From positions 124,001 through 188,000 of the forward strand of contig JAWPMT010000004.1 of NCBI GenBank assembly GCA_033344775.1: a stretch of 64,000 nt of DNA, read 5' to 3'. The translations under genes and the position numbers were made by a program. Below the pieces are notes generated by a model, which had not been told where the DNA came from, searched no databases, and worked only from the letters and a program-made list of their open reading frames with translations. Position 1 is the first letter of the stretch, and each line of letters opens with the position of its first letter. Shown here piece by piece: positions 53,631 to 63,938 of the stretch. The stretch is from Cytophagales bacterium. GTDB taxonomy: Bacteria; Bacteroidota; Bacteroidia; Cytophagales; Cyclobacteriaceae.

Positions 53631-55526
53631 ATGGACGAAGAAAAACTGGACCTCCAATCACCTGATATAGTCAACCAAAACCTAGAAAAACTCGCGGACT
53701 TATTCCCAAACTGCGTCACTGAAGGACCCGATGGCAAAGTGGTGGATTTTGACCTATTGAAACAGGAACTCAACCATGAGGTAATAGAAGGCAACAAAGA
53801 ACGCTACCGACTGGAGTGGCCGGGCAAGCGAGAAGCCATCGTCACCGCCAACTTACCTACCACCAAAACCCTGCGCCCCATCCGGGAAGACTCGGTAGAC
53901 TTTGACAATACCGAAAACCTCTACATAGAAGGTGACAACCTGGAGGTGCTCAAGCTCCTGCAAGAAAGCTACCTGGGCAAGATCAAAATGATCTACATTG
54001 ACCCACCCTACAACACGGGTAATGATTTTGTTTACAGAGATCACTTCCGTAAAAGTGGCCAGGAAGAATTGATCGACAGTGGTCAGGTTGATGAAGCGAA
54101 TCAACGGCTTGTCGCTAACCCTGAATCAGCAGGACGTTATCATTCCGATTGGTTGAGTATGATGTATCCTAGATTGAAATTAGCTAGAAACCTTCTTGAC
54201 CAAGATGGCTTAATTTTCATTTCAATTGATGATAATGAGGTTCACAACCTTCGGAGGGTTTGTGACGAAATATTCGGTGATGAAAACTTACTTGGATCTT
54301 TTCAATGGAGAAGGCGACAAACGACAGATAATAGAAATCAAACTAGAGTATCCGTTGATCATGAATGTGTTTTAGCCTATTCGAAATCAAGTATTGCTTC
54401 ACTCAGAGGTAAGGATATTGATGAATCGAAATACAAAAACCCTGATCAAGACCCCCGAGGCCCTTGGGCTAGTACTAATTTATCAGGTTTGGCAACTGCA
54501 ACTCAAAGGCCTAACCTTCACTATAATATTGTTGATCCCAAAACAGGAATAGAATATGCTCCAAACCCAAATAGAGGATGGTCAAAAAGTAGAGAAACAG
54601 TCGAGAAAATGATTGATGATGGACGAATTCTCTTCCCATCGAAACCAGACGGGCGTCCAAGAGAAAAAAAGTTTCTTTCTAGTCTTAACAGCACTGTTAC
54701 AGGGTTTTCTACATGGTTAGAATCAAAAGAAGTGGCATTCAATACTGACGGAACTAGAGAGCTAACAGAATTGCTTGATGGAAAATACTTTGACTTTCCA
54801 AAACCGCTCAAGCTATTAACTAAATTCATTGAACAAGGTACAACTGAAGATAGCCTAGTACTAGACTTTTTTTCAGGCTCCTCTGCGACAGCCCATGCGG
54901 TAATGCAAATGAATCTACGGGATTCTGGCAATCGTAAATATATAATGGTTCAACTTTCTGAAGCTACCAATGATAAAAGTGCAGCATATAATGCAGGATA
55001 TAAAACTATTTGTGAAATAGGCAAAGAACGCATTCGACGTGCTGCCAAAAAAATCAAAGAAGAAAAGCTGGAGAAGGCCAAGAAGGATGGCTTGTTTGCG
55101 GACTTCACGGATGAGCAGGACTATGGCTTTCGGGTCTACCGGCTGGACAGCAGCAACATGCAGGATGTGTACTACAGCCCTCAAGACTATGGCCAAAGTA
55201 ACCTGGACTTGTTCGCGGATAATGTGAAGCCGGATCGCACCGCCGACGACCTGCTGGCTCAGGTGATGTTGGATTGGGGTCTTCCCCTATCGCTTAAAAT
55301 CGAACCAGCCACCATAGCAGGCAAACAACTCTTCAAAGTGGCGGAGGACTCCCTCTACGCATGCTTCGACCAAGGAATAGACGAAGATTTTGCCAAGGCC
55401 ATTGCCGCAGACAAACCCCTGCGCATCGTCTTCAAAGACAGTGGCTTTAGAAACGACACGGCCAAGACCAACGTAAAGCAGTTGCTGAAGCAGCTCAGTC
55501 CTGAAACGGAAATGAAAGTGATCTGA
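53631..55526 (+). CDS. mod: Type III restriction-modification methyltransferase (Mod)
   Basis: A 631-residue DNA adenine-N6 methyltransferase of the beta class. Motif IV is IDPPYNTG at 123-130, and motif I, LDFFSGSSATAHAVMQMN, begins at residue 411, the expected reversed order. The region between about 150 and 400 should be the target-recognition part. The C-terminal 150 residues (DEQDYGFRVYRLDSSNMQDVYYSPQDYGQ...) match Mod proteins. The start is an ATG; the stop is one base before the Res start. DNA from about 54110 to 55020 is visibly more AT-rich than the ends of the gene, as described in the findings. Confidence 0.93.
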   Translation: MDEEKLDLQSPDIVNQNLEKLADLFPNCVTEGPDGKVVDFDLLKQELNHEVIEGNKERYRLEWPGKREAIVTANLPTTKTLRPIREDSVDFDNTENLYIEGDNLEVLKLLQESYLGKIKMIYIDPPYNTGNDFVYRDHFRKSGQEELIDSGQVDEANQRLVANPESAGRYHSDWLSMMYPRLKLARNLLDQDGLIFISIDDNEVHNLRRVCDEIFGDENLLGSFQWRRRQTTDNRNQTRVSVDHECVLAYSKSSIASLRGKDIDESKYKNPDQDPRGPWASTNLSGLATATQRPNLHYNIVDPKTGIEYAPNPNRGWSKSRETVEKMIDDGRILFPSKPDGRPREKKFLSSLNSTVTGFSTWLESKEVAFNTDGTRELTELLDGKYFDFPKPLKLLTKFIEQGTTEDSLVLDFFSGSSATAHAVMQMNLRDSGNRKYIMVQLSEATNDKSAAYNAGYKTICEIGKERIRRAAKKIKEEKLEKAKKDGLFADFTDEQDYGFRVYRLDSSNMQDVYYSPQDYGQSNLDLFADNVKPDRTADDLLAQVMLDWGLPLSLKIEPATIAGKQLFKVAEDSLYACFDQGIDEDFAKAIAADKPLRIVFKDSGFRNDTAKTNVKQLLKQLSPETEMKVI

Positions 55527-55527
55527 C

Positions 55528-58500
55528 GTGCAGTTACAATTCAAAGAACAAGACTTTCAGCTGCAAGCTGTTTCGGCAGTGGTCAATTGCTTTGCCGGGC
55601 AGGCCTTGAAAACCAATCGCTTCACCCTGGAGCGTGCCTCCGATCTCATCCGTCAAGCCAAACTTGCCGCCGCTGGTGTGCAAACCCTGGACTTTGCCAT
55701 AGAAGAAGAAATCGGCTACCGTAATGCCACCCTCCAGCTATCCGAGGCGCAATTGCTCAAAAACATTCATGAAATACAGCAACAGGGCGATTTACTGGAA
55801 AGTCCGCAGATCGAACGCCCCAAGGGCATGAAGTCCGGCTTCAACCTGACCATAGAGATGGAGACCGGTACAGGGAAAACCTATACCTACATCCGCACGA
55901 TGTATGAGTTGTATAAGACTTATGGCTGGAGCAAGTTTCTGGTGATCGTACCCAGTATCGCGATCCGTGAGGGCGTGTACAAGTCTTTTCAGGTGACACA
56001 GCCACACTTCTCGGAACTTTACGGACACAAGATCAATCCGTTCATCTATAACTCCAGCAGTCCGCAAGACATTGAAAACTTTGCCTCTGATAGCCGGATC
56101 AGCGTCATGATCATCAACACCCAGGCGTTCAATGCAAAAGGAAAGGACGCGCGTCGGATCTATCAGGAGCTGGATCAGTTTGGCACCCGGCGCCCGATTG
56201 AGATCATCGCGGAGACCAACCCCATCCTGATCATCGATGAGCCTCAGTCCGTGGATGGCACCAAAACGCTGGAGAGCATGCAGGACTTTAAGCCACTCTT
56301 CACCTTGCGGTATTCGGCTACGCACAAAGTGGAGTACAACAAGGTGTACCGACTGGACGCCCTGGATGCCTACAACAAGCGACTGGTAAAAAAGATACAG
56401 GTAAAAGGGATCAACCTGAAAGGCTCCACGGGTACGCAAGGCTATCTCTATCTGGAAAACATCAGCCTGAGCACTACCAGACCACCCTACGCGTGGATTG
56501 AGCACGAGAAACGAACGAAAGCCGGGGCCATCGTCAAGGTGCGAGCCAAGGCGGCCGAAGGCTATAATATCCATGAGCAGTCGGGTGAAATGCCCGCTTA
56601 CAAGAATCAGACGGTCACAGAAATCAACGGCTATCTCAACAAGGTCGTCATTGGTGGTCAGGACATCCACCCCGGAGACATCCTCAACGATACTGACGAA
56701 CATGCTTTTCGCCGGATACAGATCCGCGAGTGCATCCTCTCCCACCTGCAAAAAGAAAAGCAGCTTTATGGCAAAGGGATCAAAGTACTGTCCCTGTTTT
56801 TCATTGATACTGTAGAAAAGTACCGGGTCTATGATGAGCTGGGCGAACAGCAACTCGGTGAGTATGCCCAGATCTTTGAAGAAGAATATCACAAGATCCG
56901 TGATCAGGAACGCGACCTGACCCTGCCCGATTACGATAGCTATCTGATGCGGGATGAACCGGCACAAGTACACAATGGCTACTTCTCCGTAGACAAGAAA
57001 GGAAAGTCGGTAAACCCTACCGTAAAACGCGGCAAAGAAGATTCGGAAGACGTATCGGCCTATGACCTGATCATGAAGGACAAAGAGCGGCTACTCAGCT
57101 TTGAAGAACCTACGCGGTTCATCTTTTCGCACTCTGCGCTCAAAGAAGGATGGGACAACCCCAATGTTTTTCAGATCTGTGCCCTGAAACATGCGGAGAG
57201 TGGCAGTGTTACCCGTCGCAGACAAGAAGTGGGTCGCGGCATGCGCTTATGTGTAGACAGTCGTGGTATCCGACAGGATTTTGAATTGGTCGGAGATCAG
57301 GTGCATGAATTGAATAAGGTTACCGTGATAGCTTCTGAAAGCTACGAAGCCTTTGCCAAAGGACTGCAACGTGAAATTGCCGACACCCTGAAAGAACGTC
57401 CTCAAAAAGCGGAAATCGCCTACTTCGTAAGCAAGGTAGTGACCAATGAGGCCGGAGAAACCCTGAGATTGACGGAAGACGATGCCCAAAAACTGCAATT
57501 CAAGCTCATTGTTGGTCAGGTCATTGATGAAGACTACAAGATCACTGCTACAGGAAAAGAACTGATCGAACAACAGAAGATTGACCTGCCTGAAAAGCTC
57601 GAACCTTTCAAAACCTCCGTTTGTAAACTGCTGCAAGCCATTTACACCGGCGCAGAATTTAAACCGGAAGATGAACGCCAGACCATCACGCTGAACACCA
57701 ATAAAAATTTCGAGCGGGCGGAGTTTCAGGCCTTGTGGAAAAAGATCAATTTGAAAACCATCTATGAGGTACAGTTTGATACCGATCAGCTGATCAGGGA
57801 TGCGAAGATCAGGATAGATGCGCAGCTCAATATTGGCGACCGGGTCTATGAGGTAAAAACCGGTGAACTGGAAGACGGGACGGCAGAAGAAATGAAAGCA
57901 GGCAGTTTGGTGAAGGAATCCAATCGCGAGCACCTGAAGCTCAAAAATGATTTGTACACCCACACGGTTTACGATATCGTTGGTGAGATAGAGCAGCAAA
58001 CCAACCTGACCCGCCACACCATCGTAGCGATTCTGAAGCAAATCAAGCCCGAGAAGTTCCTCCTGTTACGGAAAAACCCCGAGGAGTTCATTGCCAGGAG
58101 TGCCCGGCTCATCAATGAAGTAAAGGCAAGCCTGATCATCAACAACATCGTCTATCACAAAACGGAAGCCCGACACGATGCCAGGACGGTATTCACCAAC
58201 GACAAGTTTGCCCTACGGCAATCCAACCTGCTGAAAAAGCACGTCTATGATTTCCTCACTTCAGACTCAAAAATTGAGGCGGACTTTGCCACTGCGCTGG
58301 AGGCTAGCACGGAGGTAGTCGTATACGCCAAACTCCCCAAGAGCTTCAAAGTATCTACTCCTGTCGCCAACTACAGCCCGGACTGGGCCATCGTTTTTGA
58401 TAAGGAAAAAGTCCGTCATATCTACTTCGTGGCGGAGACAAAGGGCTCAGACTCAGAACTGGACCTTCGCGAAATAGAGCAGTTGAAGATTCACTGTGCG

Positions 58501-58593
58501 AAGGAGCATTTTAGGGAAATCAGCGGCGCAGAAGTAAAATTCGAAACAGTCAGTAGCTATAGCAAGCTGATGGATATTGTGCAATTGAACTAA
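55528..58593 (+). CDS. res: Type III restriction endonuclease subunit (Res)
   Basis: A 1021-residue SF2 helicase/translocase with nuclease, partner of Mod. Walker A METGTGKT is at 111-118, DEPQ (DEAH-type box) at 237-240, and the later helicase motif VGRGMRLCV near 570. The C-terminal PD-(D/E)xK nuclease is YSPDWAIVF with Asp952, followed by AETKGS with Glu970 and Lys972. The start is GTG, one base after the mod stop, giving strong translational coupling. ResMod complexes cut unmodified DNA after communication between two sites. Length and motifs are complete. Confidence 0.93.
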   Translation: MQLQFKEQDFQLQAVSAVVNCFAGQALKTNRFTLERASDLIRQAKLAAAGVQTLDFAIEEEIGYRNATLQLSEAQLLKNIHEIQQQGDLLESPQIERPKGMKSGFNLTIEMETGTGKTYTYIRTMYELYKTYGWSKFLVIVPSIAIREGVYKSFQVTQPHFSELYGHKINPFIYNSSSPQDIENFASDSRISVMIINTQAFNAKGKDARRIYQELDQFGTRRPIEIIAETNPILIIDEPQSVDGTKTLESMQDFKPLFTLRYSATHKVEYNKVYRLDALDAYNKRLVKKIQVKGINLKGSTGTQGYLYLENISLSTTRPPYAWIEHEKRTKAGAIVKVRAKAAEGYNIHEQSGEMPAYKNQTVTEINGYLNKVVIGGQDIHPGDILNDTDEHAFRRIQIRECILSHLQKEKQLYGKGIKVLSLFFIDTVEKYRVYDELGEQQLGEYAQIFEEEYHKIRDQERDLTLPDYDSYLMRDEPAQVHNGYFSVDKKGKSVNPTVKRGKEDSEDVSAYDLIMKDKERLLSFEEPTRFIFSHSALKEGWDNPNVFQICALKHAESGSVTRRRQEVGRGMRLCVDSRGIRQDFELVGDQVHELNKVTVIASESYEAFAKGLQREIADTLKERPQKAEIAYFVSKVVTNEAGETLRLTEDDAQKLQFKLIVGQVIDEDYKITATGKELIEQQKIDLPEKLEPFKTSVCKLLQAIYTGAEFKPEDERQTITLNTNKNFERAEFQALWKKINLKTIYEVQFDTDQLIRDAKIRIDAQLNIGDRVYEVKTGELEDGTAEEMKAGSLVKESNREHLKLKNDLYTHTVYDIVGEIEQQTNLTRHTIVAILKQIKPEKFLLLRKNPEEFIARSARLINEVKASLIINNIVYHKTEARHDARTVFTNDKFALRQSNLLKKHVYDFLTSDSKIEADFATALEASTEVVVYAKLPKSFKVSTPVANYSPDWAIVFDKEKVRHIYFVAETKGSDSELDLREIEQLKIHCAKEHFREISGAEVKFETVSSYSKLMDIVQLN

Positions 58594-58598
58594 CAGCA

Positions 58599-59546
58599 AT
58601 GGAGGACATTAAGAAAATCACGCGTGTGCCGATCAAAGAGGCCTTCAGATACGAAGACAAACACCTGACACCCTGGTTGACAGACAACATCGACGTGGTA
58701 AGTGAAGCTATTGGGATTGAGTTGACCAGCGCCAGCAAGGAACAATCTACCGGAAACTTCCATGTGGATATCAAAGCAGAGACCGATGACGGACGTATCG
58801 TGGTAATCGAAAACCAATATGGCAGTAGCAACCACGATCACCTGGGCAAGCTCATCACCTACCTCACTTCATTTGAGGCGCAGATCGGGATATGGATCGT
58901 AGAAGGTGCTCGGACGGAGCACATCAACGCCATTAACTGGCTCAACGAAAGTGAAAACGGTTGTGATTTTTACTTATTGACCATTGAAGCCATTCGTATC
59001 GGAGAAAGCAATCTGGCTCCACTCCTCACCAAGATCATCGGACCTAGCGAAGAAGCTAAACAAATCGGAAAGGTCAAGAAAGAAGATTCGGAGAGACATA
59101 GGCTCAGGTACAAATTTTGGGTCGAAGTATTGGACCTGTGTAAACAGAAAAACATCAATACCTTCGATGCCATTTCACCAACACAAGATGCCTGGATAGG
59201 GGCCAGTACCGGCTACCGGGGACTCACTTACGTCTTTTGGATCAACCAGCACTCCTATCGGATCGAATTGAGGATCGATAGAGGTAAGGGGTCCGATGAA
59301 GAGAATCTGGAGATCCTTTCCCAACTCAGAGACCACAGAGTAGAAGTGGAACAAGCATTTGGAGAACCTCTTGCCTGGGAAGAACTGGAAAACTACCGTG
59401 TTTGCAGTATCCGCCAGAATTATGACGAAGGTGGTTATAAAGACACAGAAGATCGTTGGAGCAATGCAGTAGAAAGTATTGTTGATCGGATGGGTAAACT
59501 CATTAAAGCTACGCGTAAACCCCTAAAATCGTTGAAAATTCAATGA
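58599..59546 (+). CDS. PD-(D/E)xK nuclease-like and DUF4268 protein
   Basis: A 315-residue cytoplasmic protein, five bases after res. The N-terminal half carries the nuclease-like pattern GNFHVDIKA (Asp57), GRIVVIENQYG (Glu71, Gln73) and DHLGKLITYL. The C-terminal half (about 165-315, RHRLRYKFWVEVLDLCKQKNINTFDAISPTQDAWIGASTGYRGLTYVFWINQHSYRIELRIDRG) is the DUF4268 domain. Such proteins are found as accessory genes in defence loci; the enzymatic activity is not known to me. The stop overlaps the next gene by four bases. It is probably an extra nuclease or modulator of the system. Confidence 0.85.
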   Translation: MEDIKKITRVPIKEAFRYEDKHLTPWLTDNIDVVSEAIGIELTSASKEQSTGNFHVDIKAETDDGRIVVIENQYGSSNHDHLGKLITYLTSFEAQIGIWIVEGARTEHINAINWLNESENGCDFYLLTIEAIRIGESNLAPLLTKIIGPSEEAKQIGKVKKEDSERHRLRYKFWVEVLDLCKQKNINTFDAISPTQDAWIGASTGYRGLTYVFWINQHSYRIELRIDRGKGSDEENLEILSQLRDHRVEVEQAFGEPLAWEELENYRVCSIRQNYDEGGYKDTEDRWSNAVESIVDRMGKLIKATRKPLKSLKIQ

Positions 59547-62500
59547 ACATAGACAATGTCAACCAGCGCTTAGGGGACGACCTCAAGGAATCAATCAAAA
59601 AAGGAAGCAAAGTCAGTATCGCTGCCTCTTCGTTTTCCATCTATGCGTTTCAGGCATTGAAAAAGGAGCTCTCCCACATCGAAGAGCTTCGCTTTATTTT
59701 CAGCACACCCACTTTCATCGAAGAAGCATTCAAAAAAGAAACGCCAAGGTTTCATATCCCACATATTGTTCAGGAAGCAGAGCTCTGTGGCGGAGAGTTT
59801 GAGCTGAGACTGATGAACCAACTCAATCAACGAGCTATTGCCAAAGAATGCTCACAGTGGGTGAAAAAGAAGGTATCGTTCAAATCGAATGTCCAGAGCA
59901 ACCTGCCACTCAATGGCATGATCCACCTGAGTAATGGACTATACAACGCTCAGTCTTACTCTAATGTAAGTGGATTTACGACTTCCGATTTAGGTTTCAC
60001 ACCGAAAAAAACAGGCTTCCCCACTTTAATCCAAAAGGCAGAATACCCCGATAGCATGGCCTATCTGGATTGGTTCAACGAAGTATGGAATAACCAGGAG
60101 TACCTGCAGGATGTAACCGAAAGAGTGCAACTATACTTCGAAACTGCCTTTAAGGAAAACAGTCCGGAGTTCATCTACTTTATCACGCTATACAATATCT
60201 TCAACGACTTTTTGGACGATCTATCGCTGGACAACCTCCCCAATGAGCAGATCGGATTTAAAGAAACCACAGTCTGGAGTAAACTGTTCAACTTTCAGCA
60301 AGATGCGGTTATCGGTGCCATCAACAAATTGGAAAAATACAAAGGCTGTATTTTAGCTGATTCTGTCGGGCTTGGGAAGACCTTTTCCGCACTGGGCGTG
60401 ATCAAGTACTATGAAATGCGCAACAAAGACGTGCTGGTCCTTTGCCCAAAGAAGTTGGAAGCCAACTGGAATACCTATCGCCACAACGACAAGAACAATA
60501 TATTGGCTGACGATAGACTAAGGTTTGATTTACTCTTTCATACCGACCTGGGACGTGAACGCGGAATCAGTAATGGTCGGGAATTGGCCAATGTCAACTG
60601 GGGTAACTACGGCTTGGTGGTGATTGATGAATCCCACAACTTCCGAAATAACCATACGGTGATTGACAAAGAGAACCGGTACCAGAAGTTGATGCGCAGG
60701 ATCATTCAGGAAGGGATAGAGACGAAAGTTCTGATGCTTTCGGCCACACCTGTCAACAACCGCTTCAATGATCTACGTAACCAATTGGCCCTCGCCTATG
60801 AGGGAGATGCCGAAAACATTGATCATAAGCTCGACACGCAAAGTGGCATAGATCAGGTGTTCCGCAAAGCGCAACAAGCCTTCAATATCTGGAGCAAATT
60901 CCAAACCGCAGAACGTACGACGGAGCGATTACTGGACATGCTCGATTTCGATTTCTTCGAGATCCTTGATGCGTTGACCATCGCCAGGTCACGGAAACAC
61001 ATCACCACCTACTATGACACCTCGGCAATCGGAAAATTCCCGGACCGAAATAAACCGGTATCTATCGAAAGCCCATTAACTGCACCCGGCGGAGTTACTT
61101 ATGTAGACATTGCAGAGCAACTCACCTTACTCAACCTATCCATATACACTCCGCTGAATTATATACTGCCCAGTAAGGTGCAATTGTACGCTGACTTGTA
61201 TGACAAGGAGGTACGTGCGGGTTCCAGCAAATTGTCCCAGATAGACAGGGAGCAAAGTTTGCGGATTCTGATGCGGATTAATCTACTGAAGCGACTAGAG
61301 AGCTCGGTTGATTCATTTCGCATTACACTGGAAGGCATCATCGAACAAATCGAAAGTGCCATAAAAGCCATTGATAAAGGTGCTGACGACAGTTATGAAG
61401 GCATACACAAATTGCTCAGTGAAGAAAACTATGACCTGGACGCCAATTGGGCGGATGAAGAGCAAGTCATTGGGAAAAAAGTAAAAGTCCATATCGCGGA
61501 CATGGACAGTACAAAGTGGCGCGAAGACCTAAGCCAGGACTTAGAAATACTACATGAACTCTGGAGCAAAATCGTAGATATCCGAGGCGAAAAAGACACC
61601 AAGCTACAACACCTGATTACGTTGATCAATGAAAAAGTCCAGCAACCTTTCAATGTCAGCAATAAAAAAGCCATCGTATTCACTGCTTTTGCGGACACTG
61701 CTAATTACTTGTATGAAAACCTTCACAGCCATCTCAAAAACGAGTTTGATCTACATACCGCACTGATCACCGGTTCACGGAGGGTATGCACTTCCAGAAA
61801 GGTGCCTGCGGATCTTAATGCCGTTTTAACGTGCTTCTCGCCCTTCTCCAAAGGCAAAGCCCAGCTGTATCCGGACATTGACGATTCCATCGACTTACTT
61901 ATAGCCACGGATTGCATTTCCGAAGGCCAAAACTTGCAAGACTGTGATTATCTGATCAATTATGACATCCATTGGAACCCCGTAAGGATTATCCAGCGTT
62001 TTGGCAGGATCGATCGAATTGGCTCAACGAATACATCCATCACGATGGTGAATTTTTGGCCGGATGTGACCCTGGATAATTACATCAACCTGAAACAGCG
62101 GGTAGAAAACAAGATGCTGATCAGCAACATGGCCAGCACAGGTGACGACAATATTCTGAATACAGAAGAACAGGACCTTGAATACCGAAAAATACAACTT
62201 CAACGGCTGAAGGAGGAGGTGATTGATCTGGAAGACCTGAGAGAGGGTATCAGCATTACGGACCTGGGCCTAAATGATTTTCGGGTGGACTTATCCAACA
62301 TGATCAAGACCTACGGCGAACTCAAAAACATACCCGAAGGGCTACATGCGGCTGTCAAGGCCAGTGCCGAACTGGAGCGTGGTGTCATATTCGTCCTCAA
62401 AAATGTAAACCCAAATGTCAACATCAATAAACTTAACCGGCTTCACCCCTTCTATTTGGTCTACGTCAAAATGAACGGCGAACTGGTGTTGAACCATGTA

Positions 62501-62776
62501 GAATCCAAGAAAATACTGGACGCAATGCGCATGAGCGCTAAAGGGCAAACGACTCCTATTGAGGACATTTGCAAGGCCATTGCAGAGGAAACCGATGAAT
62601 ATCATCAAATGGATGAATACTCGGGTCTTCTGAAACAAAGCATTGGCACCATCTTACAAAAGGAAGAAGAAAAGGAAGTCATGAGCCTTTTCAAAGCCGG
62701 CGGTACCACAGCTCTGGGAGAAAAGTTCAATGGCATTGAAGACTTTAAGCTGGTTACTTTCTTAATTGTTCGTTGA
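59543..62776 (+). CDS. Large SNF2-like helicase with N-terminal PLD-like domain
   Basis: A 1077-residue protein. Residues 1-200 resemble a phospholipase-D-like region (KKGSKVSIAASSFSIYAFQALKKELSHIEELRFIFSTPTFI) but without a visible HxK motif. The helicase core has Walker A GLGKT at 276-280, DESH at 362-365, MLSATPVNNR near 395, and motif VI QRFGRIDRIGS from 818, with SEGQNLQDCDYLINYD before it. It overlaps both neighbours by four bases (ATGA-type). Together with Mod/Res, DUF4268 and DUF4391 it forms a five-gene cassette. Confidence 0.9.
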   Translation: MNIDNVNQRLGDDLKESIKKGSKVSIAASSFSIYAFQALKKELSHIEELRFIFSTPTFIEEAFKKETPRFHIPHIVQEAELCGGEFELRLMNQLNQRAIAKECSQWVKKKVSFKSNVQSNLPLNGMIHLSNGLYNAQSYSNVSGFTTSDLGFTPKKTGFPTLIQKAEYPDSMAYLDWFNEVWNNQEYLQDVTERVQLYFETAFKENSPEFIYFITLYNIFNDFLDDLSLDNLPNEQIGFKETTVWSKLFNFQQDAVIGAINKLEKYKGCILADSVGLGKTFSALGVIKYYEMRNKDVLVLCPKKLEANWNTYRHNDKNNILADDRLRFDLLFHTDLGRERGISNGRELANVNWGNYGLVVIDESHNFRNNHTVIDKENRYQKLMRRIIQEGIETKVLMLSATPVNNRFNDLRNQLALAYEGDAENIDHKLDTQSGIDQVFRKAQQAFNIWSKFQTAERTTERLLDMLDFDFFEILDALTIARSRKHITTYYDTSAIGKFPDRNKPVSIESPLTAPGGVTYVDIAEQLTLLNLSIYTPLNYILPSKVQLYADLYDKEVRAGSSKLSQIDREQSLRILMRINLLKRLESSVDSFRITLEGIIEQIESAIKAIDKGADDSYEGIHKLLSEENYDLDANWADEEQVIGKKVKVHIADMDSTKWREDLSQDLEILHELWSKIVDIRGEKDTKLQHLITLINEKVQQPFNVSNKKAIVFTAFADTANYLYENLHSHLKNEFDLHTALITGSRRVCTSRKVPADLNAVLTCFSPFSKGKAQLYPDIDDSIDLLIATDCISEGQNLQDCDYLINYDIHWNPVRIIQRFGRIDRIGSTNTSITMVNFWPDVTLDNYINLKQRVENKMLISNMASTGDDNILNTEEQDLEYRKIQLQRLKEEVIDLEDLREGISITDLGLNDFRVDLSNMIKTYGELKNIPEGLHAAVKASAELERGVIFVLKNVNPNVNINKLNRLHPFYLVYVKMNGELVLNHVESKKILDAMRMSAKGQTTPIEDICKAIAEETDEYHQMDEYSGLLKQSIGTILQKEEEKEVMSLFKAGGTTALGEKFNGIEDFKLVTFLIVR

Positions 62777-63423
62777 TGGCATTCTTCAACCTTCCCGACC
62801 GAACTAAAGTAGGCAGAGTGGTTCCCAAGAATGCTTTTGATGCATACACCAATAGCAAACAGAAAAAGCTTTTCACCGACCTGATCAAACGGATCACCTG
62901 GACCCATAAACTCTCTCAGGAAACGGTGAATCTCAGGGCTATGGAGGTTCACGAAATTCAGCTATTTAAAATAGAACTCAAAGAGCAGTCAGAGATCAAA
63001 ACAGTGCTCGAAGTTATCAACAAAGCCATCCCCTATCACATTGTATTTTGGGTAGAATATAATCAGGAGGTATTTATCTCCACTTCTCCGAAACACCCTC
63101 ACCCTACCAACGACAACATAGCGGTCATTGACTGGACGTTTACTTCAAGCTGGTTTCAAGTACACGAAATCAACTACGAATTCATTCTCAAAGAGAGTCT
63201 CGATGCAGTCTATAAAGATTTCTGCATTCAATTGACAGGCAAGCCTCAACTATATGGCAGGTCCTTTGACAATATTCTGAAAAATGAACAAGATATTCAC
63301 CGCTTGAAAAAGGCCATATCGGACCTCAAATCGGCCATATCCAAGAGTAAACAATTCAATGAAAAGGTAGAGATGAATATTAGATTGAAGGGATTGGAGG
63401 AAGCAATAAGTAAGCTGGATTAG
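62773..63423 (+). CDS. DUF4391 protein
   Basis: A 216-residue cytoplasmic protein. NLPDRTKVGRVVPKNAFD, QKKLFTDLIKRITWTHKLSQETVNLRAMEVHEIQLFKIELKEQ and IPYHIVFWVEYNQEVFIS match the DUF4391 pattern. A coiled coil occupies about 178-215 (NEQDIHRLKKAISDLKSAIS...). It overlaps the helicase gene by four bases and closes the operon. The family is unstudied as far as I know; the constant neighbourhood with the helicase suggests a physical partner. Confidence 0.85.
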   Translation: MMAFFNLPDRTKVGRVVPKNAFDAYTNSKQKKLFTDLIKRITWTHKLSQETVNLRAMEVHEIQLFKIELKEQSEIKTVLEVINKAIPYHIVFWVEYNQEVFISTSPKHPHPTNDNIAVIDWTFTSSWFQVHEINYEFILKESLDAVYKDFCIQLTGKPQLYGRSFDNILKNEQDIHRLKKAISDLKSAISKSKQFNEKVEMNIRLKGLEEAISKLD

Positions 63424-63469
63424 AGGAAAAATCCATAGCTCCCTATATTACAAAGACTTTTTTAATTAA

Positions 63470-63799
63470 TTATCTCATTGCTTGCAAATACCTCACAATT
63501 GCGGGTACTGCAGGACTAAAGATTTTATTCGGTGGCTGATTCCAGTTGTAAGGATAAGTTCCTAAAACATATCGGCTGGTCATTTCTCTCTCATTTTCAG
63601 GGACGGCAGAAATCCGCTGCATCACTGCTTCCCAATGCACTTTGTCAATTTTCCCGATTGAGCCTCTGGAATTCCTCATCATGATCAGACCATTTTCTAT
63701 CCAAATGGCAAAGGAAGACCTGTTACCAAGAGTAGGCACTTGAACTTCCGTAATACCAATCATGGAGCGGGCTTCTTCGTATGGAATAGGTTGTATCAT
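63470..63799 (-). CDS. Small protein of unknown function
   Basis: From the ATG at 63799 this is 110 residues (MIQPIPYEEARSMIGITEVQ..., ENGLIMMRNSRGSIGKIDKV, FSPAVPAIVRYLQAMR). The longer frame to a GTG at 63898 adds 33 residues of unclear status. It is convergent with the defence operon, with a 46-base gap. No family is recognised. IGKIDKVHWEAVMQRI suggests a helical protein. Confidence 0.55.
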   Translation of the reverse strand: MIQPIPYEEARSMIGITEVQVPTLGNRSSFAIWIENGLIMMRNSRGSIGKIDKVHWEAVMQRISAVPENEREMTSRYVLGTYPYNWNQPPNKIFSPAVPAIVRYLQAMR

Positions 63800-63938
63800 G
63801 GACAAGTGTATTATTTGAGAATTTAAGATAGTACTTCTACGCATTAACCTTAGGCCTAGTGCGTCCAAATCTCCCCAATCATCAAACCTATAAGTCACTC
63901 TACAGCTTTCCTAAAAGACCTCAATATTGGATGATGCT

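Noticed and set aside
55792-56973. 393-codon minus-strand open frame opposite res
   Set aside because: Overlaps the intact Res helicase core; composition explains the frame.
57247-58041. 264-codon minus-strand open frame opposite res
   Set aside because: Same reason; no family pattern and fully inside res.
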